A DNA stretch of 9,381 nucleotides from contig MELI01000029.1 of the NCBI GenBank assembly GCA_001767575.1, positions 1-9,381 of the forward strand, given 5' to 3'. Positions 1 through 5,280 of the stretch are shown here, piece after piece. A program made the position numbers and the translations under genes. The notes beneath the pieces were generated by a model that saw only the letters and a program-made list of their open reading frames with translations, was not told the DNA's origin and searched no databases. This stretch comes from Candidatus Aquicultor primus (GTDB lineage: Bacteria; Actinomycetota; Aquicultoria; Aquicultorales; Aquicultoraceae). Numbering within the stretch: position 1 is the stretch's first letter; each line of letters opens with the position of its first letter.

Positions 1-156
1 CCGACTATAGCCGCCTTCCCGTGTCGTGAAAACAACGAGTATCCCGCGCTCAGCATGGAGTGCCTTCGATGTGTATAGACTAGTTCCTTCGACCGTCTCA
101 CGCATCAACCCATAATCCGAATAGTCATCGTTATTGTCGCCCCTAAGGTCTCCCAT
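1..156 (-). CDS. pgeF: PgeF / YfiH-YlmD family (laccase-domain) protein, N-terminal part, cut by window edge
   Basis: Only the first 52 codons are present; the gene runs off the left edge. Translation from the ATG at 156 gives an acidic leader, then a run of the form G-I-L-V-V-F-T-T-R-E-G-G at residues 38-49. This matches the family's N-terminal hallmark (hydrophobic strand, F-S/T-T-R-x-G-G-x-S). Members were long called multicopper polyphenol oxidases or laccases; characterised ones act on purine nucleosides, and E. coli YfiH (PgeF) prevents L-serine entering peptidoglycan in place of L-alanine at the MurC step. A Shine-Dalgarno-like GAAGGTG lies 6 nt before the ATG. Its place directly after ftsZ is typical of Actinobacteria and some Firmicutes, where yggS and sepF often follow. 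An intrinsic terminator separates it from ftsZ, so it probably has its own promoter or relies on readthrough. The catalytic His/Cys residues lie outside the window, so identification rests on the N-terminus and context. Confidence 0.8.
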   Translation of the reverse strand, partial: MGDLRGDNNDDYSDYGLMRETVEGTSLYTSKALHAERGILVVFTTREGGYSR

Positions 157-191
157 ATTTTACACCTTCAAGAAAACGGCCGTCCGTGAAA

Positions 192-209
192 TATTCAACA
201 TTATTCAAC
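192..209. repeat. Two direct copies of TATTCAAC one helical turn apart, upstream of pgeF
   Basis: On the plus strand TATTCAAC occurs at 192-199 and again at 202-209, so the starts are exactly 10 bp apart. On the pgeF-coding strand this reads GTTGAATA twice. It lies between the ftsZ terminator and the pgeF start, where a pgeF promoter would be expected. Only a weak promoter match is visible here (GTGACC, 17 nt, ATATTT). The spacing would suit a regulator binding one face of the helix, but chance is quite possible. Confidence 0.3.
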
Positions 210-244
210 GCGGTCACGCCGGCATCCGCTTTATCCCCGCTTAA

Positions 245-272
245 TGAAAAACCGCCTGCGTCAGCGGGCGGT
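245..272 (-). terminator. Rho-independent terminator after ftsZ
   Basis: The plus-strand segment 251-272 reads as a 9-bp stem (ACCGCCTGC / GCGGGCGGT, one T-G wobble) around a 4-nt loop. On the minus strand the GC-rich hairpin is followed directly by a T run at 250-246. It starts 38 nt after the ftsZ stop codon, in the right orientation to end ftsZ transcripts before pgeF. The other side has a T-rich run further off (281-289), so weak activity on the plus strand is possible. Confidence 0.85.
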
Positions 273-310
273 CTCAAATTCTTTTTTCTTGAAGCTCTCG
301 CAAGCGCGCT

Positions 311-1369
311 CTATTTTTTGCGCAAGAACGTCGGTATGTCGAGGTCTTCAGTATCGAACGTCGGCATCGATAACGACTCATCCATGGATTTCGGGACAAA
401 CTCGAGTTTCTCGTGCTTCCTGATATCAAAGCCCGTCGCGATAACGGTCACTCTTACTTCATCGCCAAGCGTATCGTCTATGACCGCACCGAATATAATG
501 TTCGCTTCCGGATGCGCCGCATTGGCGATGACTTCCGCAGCTTCATTGACCTCGAAGAGACCTAGGTCCGAGCCGCCTGATATATTGAGCAGAACGCCCT
601 GCGCGCCTTCAATGGACGCTTCGAGCAGCGGGCTCGAAATAGCGGCTCTCGCCGATTCGACGGCTCGATTGTCGCCGCTCGACACTCCGATGCCCATAAG
701 CGCCGAACCAGCATTAGTCATAATCGTTCTGACATCCGCGAAGTCGAGATTTATGAGGCCCGGAACTGTAATCAAATCGGTGATGCCCTGCACGCCTTGC
801 CTGAGGACATCGTCTGCCATTCTAAACGCCTCTATGATCGAGGTCTTTTTCTCGGCGACATGCAAGAGCCTATCGTTGGGAATAATTATGAGGGTGTCGA
901 CTGTCTCGCGCAGGCGCATGATTCCTTCGTCCGCTTGCATCGAGCGCTTCCTGCCTTCGAAGCTAAACGGCCGTGTTACGACACCGACAGTCAACGCTCC
1001 GATTTCTTTCGCTATTCCTGCTATTACCGGAGCCGCTCCCGTTCCCGTACCGCCGCCTTTTCCGGCGGTGACAAAAACCATGTCCGACCCTTGGAGCGCC
1101 TCTTTAATATCTTCACGGCTTTCTTCAGCCGCTTGGTAACCGACTTCAGGATCAGCACCGGCGCCTAGACCCTTCGTTAGGTTTGCTCCTATATGAACCT
1201 TATAATCGGCATCGGACATCAACAAAGCCTGGGCATCGGTATTGCAAGCGATGAATTCAACGCCGCGAAGCCCGGCTTCAATCATCCGGTTCACCGCATT
1301 AGTGCCGCCGCCCCCTACTCCGACTACTTTTATCACAGCCAGGTAATTGGCGCCCGCATCTAACATCAT
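311..1369 (-). CDS. ftsZ: Cell division protein FtsZ (tubulin-like GTPase)
   Basis: This is the GTP-driven polymer that forms the cytoplasmic Z ring and recruits the divisome. Of 352 residues, the Rossmann start [11 protein letters not shown] is at 14-24, the tubulin signature GGGTGTG at 105-111, the R-P-F-S-F-E-G segment at 133-139, and the T7 catalytic loop N-L-D-F-A-D-V at 207-213. After a short linker (about 316-340) comes a conserved C-terminal peptide, [11 protein letters not shown] at 342-352, the docking site for partners such as SepF or FtsA. The protein is therefore complete. The residue before the signature is Lys104, where Met or Glu is commoner. Two ATGs stand in tandem at 1369 and 1366; a Shine-Dalgarno-like AGGGGG about 6 nt before the first favours it. 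No ftsA lies upstream, so SepF is the likelier membrane tether (inference). A 447-nt gap upstream with candidate promoters suggests separate transcription; an intrinsic terminator follows. Confidence 0.98.
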   Translation of the reverse strand: MMLDAGANYLAVIKVVGVGGGGTNAVNRMIEAGLRGVEFIACNTDAQALLMSDADYKVHIGANLTKGLGAGADPEVGYQAAEESREDIKEALQGSDMVFVTAGKGGGTGTGAAPVIAGIAKEIGALTVGVVTRPFSFEGRKRSMQADEGIMRLRETVDTLIIIPNDRLLHVAEKKTSIIEAFRMADDVLRQGVQGITDLITVPGLINLDFADVRTIMTNAGSALMGIGVSSGDNRAVESARAAISSPLLEASIEGAQGVLLNISGGSDLGLFEVNEAAEVIANAAHPEANIIFGAVIDDTLGDEVRVTVIATGFDIRKHEKLEFVPKSMDESLSMPTFDTEDLDIPTFLRKK

Positions 1370-1411
1370 AATGTCCCCCCTGTTAATGCCTCTACTGTTA
1401 CTTGATGGTTT

Positions 1412-1440
1412 ACTGTGTATACCTCTGGTGCAGATACAGT
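1412..1440 (-). other. Imperfect hairpin in the ftsZ leader
   Basis: On the plus strand ACTGT (1412-1416) is complementary to ACAGT (1436-1440), and inside it TCTG and CAGA close a 3-nt loop. In the minus-strand transcript this would be a bulged stem-loop ending about 43 nt before the ftsZ ATG, downstream of both candidate promoters. There is no T run, so it is not a terminator. It might affect mRNA stability or translation, but the pairing is weak. Confidence 0.25.
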
Positions 1441-1441
1441 G

Positions 1442-1522
1442 CTAGGTGCTCTAAACCTTGGGACTAACCTTACCCTATTCAATACTCAAATGCAACCATC
1501 TTTTTTATTTTGGCGCACCTAG
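1442..1522. repeat. 8-bp inverted repeat flanking the candidate ftsZ promoter
   Basis: CTAGGTGC at 1442-1449 and its perfect reverse complement GCACCTAG at 1515-1522 are 65 nt apart and enclose the proximal promoter candidate at 1467-1495. The arms could be two half-sites of an operator or the base of a long leader structure. An 8-bp match at this distance in AT-rich DNA could also be chance. Confidence 0.35.
1467..1495 (-). promoter_or_regulatory. Candidate ftsZ promoter (proximal)
   Basis: On the minus strand TTGCAT (1495-1490) and TAAGGT (1472-1467) are separated by exactly 17 nt. The -35 matches the first three bases of TTGACA and the -10 fits the loose actinobacterial TANNNT pattern. 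Transcription would begin near 1460, giving a leader of about 90 nt. An 8-bp inverted repeat (1442-1449 and 1515-1522) flanks it. The match is moderate and rests on sequence alone. Confidence 0.35.
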
Positions 1523-1555
1523 AAATATTAACCAAATACTTCTGGATTTGAGTAA

Positions 1556-1584
1556 ACTATACAATCTACCAGGAACTATGTTTC
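1556..1584 (-). promoter_or_regulatory. Candidate ftsZ promoter (distal)
   Basis: On the minus strand TATAGT (1561-1556) matches five of six bases of the -10 consensus TATAAT. A poor -35, GAAACA (1584-1579), lies 17 nt upstream. Initiation would be near 1549, leaving a leader of about 180 nt. Multiple ftsZ promoters are known in Streptomyces, so two candidates in one gap are not surprising, but the -35 is weak. Confidence 0.3.
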
Positions 1585-1749
1585 GGAACAACAAACACGC
1601 CGCCAGCCCGACGTACTTTGGCCTGTACGAAAATCGCAGATAAAGCGCTTGCTTAAATTTTTGGATGTTTTCATCAGCACTTTGGTCGAATCCGAGGCAG
1701 GATTTCGCATCAAAAACGGTTCGAGGTTCAGGGCTTGTCGACTAGAAAT

Positions 1750-1770
1750 CGACGACCGCCGGCATCGTCG
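1750..1770 (-). other. GC-rich hairpin downstream of ftsQ, possible weak terminator or attenuator
   Basis: The plus-strand sequence has a perfect 6-bp stem, CGACGA (1750-1755) with TCGTCG (1765-1770), around a 9-nt GC-rich loop that itself contains GCCGGC. It lies about 47 nt beyond the ftsQ stop. In the minus-strand transcript only ATTTC follows, not a real U run, so efficient intrinsic termination is doubtful. It could slow polymerase or protect the 3' end of ftsQ mRNA. Confidence 0.25.
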
Positions 1771-1807
1771 TTCCAGGCAAGCGGCAACGCCGGCCAGCAA
1801 AGGTCGT

Positions 1808-1819
1808 TAAACCGGTTTA
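1808..1819. repeat. Perfect 12-bp palindrome across the ftsQ stop codon
   Basis: TAAACCGGTTTA is its own reverse complement, and its minus-strand reading begins with the ftsQ TAA stop. Perfect palindromes of this size are typical of dimeric regulator sites, but here three bases are fixed by the stop codon and no second copy was seen in the ftsQ-ftsZ gap. Confidence 0.4.
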
Positions 1820-2608
1820 CGGCATTGAGTCGATGCGTTTTACGACCGGGTCTGATTTAGGGTAATTGCGGATATCTATCTGAATTACTTGTTTCCCTTG
1901 TTTGCTGATTATCGTGTCTAAAATCTTGTTCTTGTCCCTGGCGTTCTCGGCACTGCCGAAGAGAATCTCGACGTTGTCTTTGTTATACAAGGTCAGCTTG
2001 TCGATTGACGAAGCCGATATGAGATTGATCGATTTCTGAAAAGCCGGACTCATCTCTTTCAGGCAGTTCATAGCGTTTTCAAGCGACCCGTTCAAGAGGC
2101 GCCGTCCTACCTTCATTTTGCTGACAGGTAAATCGGTGATAATGGGAACGTTTATGCCTTCGGCATATTGGCGCTCCGCTATGATAAAGAGCTCTTCGTC
2201 GACGAGAAAGAACTTTCCGGTGTGAGATATCAGCGCTTTGGGCACGCGCTCATCCACAACTATCTTGAGTGTATTCGGTAAAGCCCGTCTTACGACTACG
2301 CTCTTTACCCACGGGTCTTTCTCGATTTTAACCTGCAGCTTGCCTGTGGGCACGCTCAACAAATTAGTGTTCTCGTTTATTCCGCAGGTCTCGACTATTC
2401 TTACGGGCGAGACATATTTGTTGCCGGAGATATCTACGCTTTTAACATTGAAGACACCGGACCTGAACAGCTGCGCCACGCCCATGACGACGGCGATTAT
2501 GACCGATGCGATTATTAATATCTGTTTTCTCCTAGTGCGCCTGATATCTACGAGCTTCCGCTGCCTCGCCTCTGCTTTAGCGCGCGCAAGATCTTTTCCT
2601 TCGACCAT
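1817..2608 (-). CDS. ftsQ: Cell division protein FtsQ/DivIB
   Basis: This is a bitopic membrane protein that scaffolds the divisome, linking early proteins to FtsB/FtsL (DivIC) and the FtsW-FtsI synthase. Of 263 residues, 1-29 form a very basic cytoplasmic segment, one membrane helix spans about 30-48, and an external POTRA domain follows at about 53-121, with the typical V-D-I-S-G-N start and a D-P-W-V-K-S-V-V-V-R-R segment at 98-108. The beta-rich FtsQ domain covers the remainder. The sequence is divergent but length and layout fit the family. I place the start at the ATG at 2608 because GGGTGG lies 5 nt before it; an in-frame GTG at 2617 would overlap that site. A good promoter lies in the gap behind murB, so ftsQ can be transcribed apart from the mur genes. 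No ddl or murA is inserted between murB and ftsQ. Confidence 0.93.
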   Translation of the reverse strand: MVEGKDLARAKAEARQRKLVDIRRTRRKQILIIASVIIAVVMGVAQLFRSGVFNVKSVDISGNKYVSPVRIVETCGINENTNLLSVPTGKLQVKIEKDPWVKSVVVRRALPNTLKIVVDERVPKALISHTGKFFLVDEELFIIAERQYAEGINVPIITDLPVSKMKVGRRLLNGSLENAMNCLKEMSPAFQKSINLISASSIDKLTLYNKDNVEILFGSAENARDKNKILDTIISKQGKQVIQIDIRNYPKSDPVVKRIDSMP

Positions 2609-2613
2609 TACTA

Positions 2614-2619
2614 CCACCC
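2614..2619 (-). promoter_or_regulatory. Ribosome binding site that sets the ftsQ start
   Basis: GGGTGG on the minus strand lies 5 nt before the ATG at 2608. The upstream in-frame GTG at 2617 falls inside this site, so it is an unlikely start. Confidence 0.6.
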
Positions 2620-2663
2620 GTCTATAATATTGCTACAAATCATTGCTGTTATAACCAGAAAGG

Positions 2664-2692
2664 ATTTTAATGCTTGTCGACAGTTTTAGCAA
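2664..2692 (-). promoter_or_regulatory. Sigma-70/SigA-type promoter for ftsQ
   Basis: On the minus strand the -35 TTGCTA (2692-2687, four of six consensus bases) and the -10 TAAAAT (2669-2664, five of six) are separated by an optimal 17 nt. Initiation would fall near 2657, leaving about 50 nt before the ftsQ ATG. It lies in the 125-nt non-coding gap after murB and is the best promoter match I found in the window. Confidence 0.6.
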
Positions 2693-2742
2693 CCGGCAAC
2701 ATCCGCCCCTATCGTACAAATCAAGTCCGAGACCGTACTATA

Positions 2743-3690
2743 TCAGCTCTTTCTCGGGACGATTAATATTTCTGCAAATTCTCCAAGAAACTCTATTTCC
2801 GGCTCAAGATAGATCCCCGTATGCTCGAAGACTCTTATCTGAACCGCTTTTATCAGCGAATGTATGTCGGATGCTCTAGCGGAGCCGCGATTGACAATAA
2901 AGTTCGCATGCTTCTCCGAGACCTCGGCGTCACCGCTACGCATCCCTTTGCACCCGGCTTTTTCTATCAACAAGCCCGCCGGCGTTCTCTTGGGGTTTTT
3001 GAAGACACTGCCGGCGTTCGGAAATTGTAGGGGCTGGTTGCTTTTTCTTTTTCCAAACCACTCCTCCAGTTGGCGCTTTATCATTTCGGGCTCGCCGGGG
3101 GTCAGCGCGAGCGTGGCCTCGACTATGATATCGTCTTTGTCGAAATTACCGTTGCGGTACACAAAACAGAGGTCGCGAGCTTCCAATACTTTAAGCTCGC
3201 AAGATTTCGAAAAAACCATTACGCTACTGACGACATCACCGATACAGTGCTCGTGTGCGCCTGCATTCATTGCCAGCGCGCCCCCAAGACTGCCGGGAAT
3301 CCCTACAGCAAACGTCATACCATCGAGTCCTTGCTTAGACGCCGTCTGCACCAGCAACGGCAGCGAAACTGCGGCGCCGGCCTGAATCTTGTTGCCGTCG
3401 ACTCGCTTGAGCATGAAATCTTTTCCGAGACGTACCACGATTCCTTGAAAACCGGCATCCGATACGAGAAGATTAGAGCCCTTGCCGATGACAAAGAGGG
3501 GCAAGCCCCATTCGTTAGCCGAATACAGAACTGCCCTTAATTGGTCGAACGAGTCCGCAACAGCAAAAATAGCAGCGGGCCCGCCAGCCCGGATGCTCGT
3601 CTCTTTGGCAAGAATCTTGTTCTTGACGACGTTGTCCCCCAGGGCCTGTTGGAGTGAAAAATAAGCCCTGTTCAAATAGTGAGTGCCCAC
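2743..3690 (-). CDS. murB: UDP-N-acetylenolpyruvoylglucosamine reductase MurB
   Basis: MurB is a cytoplasmic FAD enzyme that uses NADPH to reduce UDP-GlcNAc-enolpyruvate to UDP-MurNAc, the second committed step of wall precursor synthesis. Counted from the GTG at 3690 (315 aa), the FAD domain shows T-S-I-R-A-G-G-P at 31-38, I-G-K-G-S-N-L-L-V-S-D at 68-78 and G-I-P-G-S-L-G-G at 130-137. The C-terminal domain has N-A-G-S-V-F-K-N-P at 225-233, whose Ser228 is the expected proton donor, and E-P-E-I-E-F near 296-301, which holds the catalytic Glu. The usual Y-R-x-S appears as Y-R-N-G at 178-181. The frame stays open to an ATG at 3726 (327 aa), but that has no clear ribosome site, whereas GAGGGG lies 6 nt before the GTG. 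Both remain possible. It lies about 130 nt after murC, longer than the other mur spacings. Confidence 0.95.
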   Translation of the reverse strand: MGTHYLNRAYFSLQQALGDNVVKNKILAKETSIRAGGPAAIFAVADSFDQLRAVLYSANEWGLPLFVIGKGSNLLVSDAGFQGIVVRLGKDFMLKRVDGNKIQAGAAVSLPLLVQTASKQGLDGMTFAVGIPGSLGGALAMNAGAHEHCIGDVVSSVMVFSKSCELKVLEARDLCFVYRNGNFDKDDIIVEATLALTPGEPEMIKRQLEEWFGKRKSNQPLQFPNAGSVFKNPKRTPAGLLIEKAGCKGMRSGDAEVSEKHANFIVNRGSARASDIHSLIKAVQIRVFEHTGIYLEPEIEFLGEFAEILIVPRKS

Positions 3691-3696
3691 GTGTAA

Positions 3697-3702
3697 CCCC
3701 TC
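3697..3702 (-). promoter_or_regulatory. Ribosome binding site supporting the murB GTG start
   Basis: GAGGGG on the minus strand lies 6 nt before the GTG at 3690. It falls inside the 12-codon extension that the alternative ATG at 3726 would add, and it is the only strong Shine-Dalgarno-like site near the murB start. Confidence 0.5.
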
Positions 3703-3824
3703 GATTGTCGCGCCCTCTCCAGCCATACTTGCCGGCGCATCTCAACGGTATTTACGCCAAGCCTGCAGCGGCCGGAACGCACTGACTCGACCATGTGGTC
3801 CAATATTTGTCTATCACTATTAGT

Positions 3825-5222
3825 TTAATTCCTTGCATACAAACTTAGCAAATCCTCGCCTATGGTCGATATATCTCCCGCGCCCATCGTCAGAACGAGG
3901 TCCCCTTCCTTCACGTTTGCCTGCAAGTACTTGGGTATCTCCGCTTTGTTCGGCAGGTAGACCACATTCTTTCTCGGGTCTTGCGCGAGCAACGCATCGA
4001 CTATCGATTTCCCGGACACGCCCGGTATCGGCTCTTCGCCCGCCGAGTAAACATCCGTCAGCACTATCATGTCGGCGTCAAAAAATGACGCTCCGAAATC
4101 CTTGCCTAGAAATTTCGTCCGCGAATACCGGTGGGGCTGAAATATACAGATAAGGCGCTTCCACTCTCCACTCTTCGCGGCGCTCAGCGTCGCTTTCACT
4201 TCAGTCGGATGGTGAGCATAATCGTCGAAGAGCACGAAGTCCGGCGTCGTTCCGATGAGTTGGAAACGACGCTTGACGCCGCAAAACTGCTTGAGGGCAT
4301 CGAGCACTCCGCTTAAATCCAAACCCAGCTCAACACTGATTGCTATTGTGGCAAGCGAGTTATATATGTTGTGCAGGCCCGGAACGTTCAACTCGACCTT
4401 CGCGACATACTCTCCGTTAATGTAGAGTTCATACGCGCACCCGAGCCTTATCTCGCTGACCTTACGTGCCGTGAAATCGTGAGCCGCCACCGTGGGGCAA
4501 TCATCCAAATCCACACCGTAAGTGATGAATCTCTTGTCAGAGCGTGCTATGAGACGCTTGACGCCCGCATCATCGCCGCAACAGACGACGAAACCGTCTT
4601 GCGGCAACAACTCGACAAAATCGTAGAAAACGTCGTCTATTTCTTCGAGCGACGCGTAGTAGTCGAGGTGGTCTGCTTCGATGTTGGTTATTATGATCGC
4701 CTCCGGCCGCAGAAACAGCAGCGACCCATCGCTCTCATCGGCCTCGGTTATAAAAAACTCTCCGCTGCCGTACTTGGCGTTGCTTCCGATATCATTGAGC
4801 TCGCCGCCTATCAGAAACGTCGGGTTCTGGTTCGTCTTGTCGAAGGTCGATGAAATCATCGAGGTGGTCGTGGTCTTGCCGTGCGTACCGGCCACTGCAA
4901 TGCTGCGTTTATCGTTTCCGAGCCAGGCAAGCATCTCGGCTCGCCGAATCACCTTTAGACCCCGCTCGCGCGCGGCCCGAAGCTCAGGGTTTACTTCAGG
5001 TATAGCTGTTGAGACTACGACCACATCCGGCGCATCTATCGCCGCAGAATCGTGTCCTATGGATATTTCCGCACCCGCGTCACGCAACGCCTTCGTGTAA
5101 CGGGATTCTTTCAAGTCTGACCCGCTGACCTGAAAACCTTTCTCGAGCAGCACCTTTGCGATGCCGCTCATGCCCGCGCCGCCGATTCCTATGAAGTGGA
5201 TATGTTTTGCGTTTTCAAGCAT
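3825..5222 (-). CDS. murC: UDP-N-acetylmuramate--L-alanine ligase MurC
   Basis: MurC is the ATP-dependent cytoplasmic ligase that joins the first amino acid, L-alanine, to UDP-MurNAc. The 465 residues have the full Mur-ligase layout. An N-terminal UDP-binding domain opens with I-G-I-G-G-A-G-M-S-G at 11-20. The ATP P-loop A-G-T-H-G-K-T-T-T-T is at 111-120. The central domain has E-A-D-E-S-D-G-S at 160-167 and the N-I-E-x-D-H-L-D-Y-Y signature at 180-189. P-G-x-H-N-x-x-N is at 281-288. The C-terminal domain has D-D-Y-A-H-H-P-T-E at 333-341 and F-Q-P-H-R-Y-S-R-T at 361-369; the H-H-P-T-E and Q-P-H-R-Y motifs distinguish MurC from MurD, E and F. Length is normal. GGGGAG lies 5 nt before the ATG. 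It follows murG after 58 nt without a strong terminator, so co-transcription with the right-hand block is likely. Confidence 0.98.
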   Translation of the reverse strand: MLENAKHIHFIGIGGAGMSGIAKVLLEKGFQVSGSDLKESRYTKALRDAGAEISIGHDSAAIDAPDVVVVSTAIPEVNPELRAARERGLKVIRRAEMLAWLGNDKRSIAVAGTHGKTTTTSMISSTFDKTNQNPTFLIGGELNDIGSNAKYGSGEFFITEADESDGSLLFLRPEAIIITNIEADHLDYYASLEEIDDVFYDFVELLPQDGFVVCCGDDAGVKRLIARSDKRFITYGVDLDDCPTVAAHDFTARKVSEIRLGCAYELYINGEYVAKVELNVPGLHNIYNSLATIAISVELGLDLSGVLDALKQFCGVKRRFQLIGTTPDFVLFDDYAHHPTEVKATLSAAKSGEWKRLICIFQPHRYSRTKFLGKDFGASFFDADMIVLTDVYSAGEEPIPGVSGKSIVDALLAQDPRKNVVYLPNKAEIPKYLQANVKEGDLVLTMGAGDISTIGEDLLSLYARN

Positions 5223-5280
5223 TACTTCTCCCCTGTTTCTTTGAGTACTCCATCCAAACTGTGTCGTATACTGGTATTGT

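Larger units (their letters stand above)
1370..1816. other. Long ftsQ-ftsZ intergenic region, no convincing gene
   Basis: 447 nt separate the ftsQ stop from the ftsZ start. The half nearest ftsZ (about 1370-1590) is AT-rich and carries the candidate promoters, an inverted repeat and a leader hairpin. The half nearest ftsQ (about 1597-1802) is more GC-mixed, and several frames on both strands are free of stops. The longest, on the minus strand from 1741 to 1505, spans 78 codons but has no start codon before its middle. None of the translations resembles a family I know, none has a good ribosome site, and opposite-strand frames are open over the same bases, so I call no gene. A near-direct repeat (ACGCCGCCAGC at 1597 and ACGCCGGCCAGC at 1787) flanks this half. 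In Streptomyces the equivalent gap carries ftsZ promoters, which fits a regulatory role here. No ftsA and no RNA gene is visible. Confidence 0.6.

Noticed and set aside
186..1139. Long 317-codon plus-strand frame antisense to ftsZ
   Set aside because: Lies almost wholly opposite ftsZ, whose frame is certain; Ser/Ala/Pro-rich translation typical of an antisense shadow. The same holds for plus-strand frames opposite murB, murC, murG, ftsW and murD.
1458..1643. 61-codon plus-strand reading frame in the ftsQ-ftsZ gap
   Set aside because: Opposite to every real gene, covers the candidate ftsZ promoters, no ribosome site and no family resemblance.
1716..1735. GGTTCGAGGTTC-like stretch resembling a tRNA T-arm
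   Set aside because: No acceptor, D-arm or anticodon stem could be fitted around it, so it is not a tRNA.
1576..1800. 74-codon minus-strand reading frame in the ftsQ-ftsZ gap
   Set aside because: Arg/Ser-rich translation with no recognisable motif, no ribosome site, and competing open frames on the same bases. Treated as non-coding.
3668..3795. Short minus-strand frame starting with ATG in the murC-murB gap (about 42 codons)
   Set aside because: Overlaps the murB start in another frame, has no Shine-Dalgarno site, and its translation resembles nothing I know.
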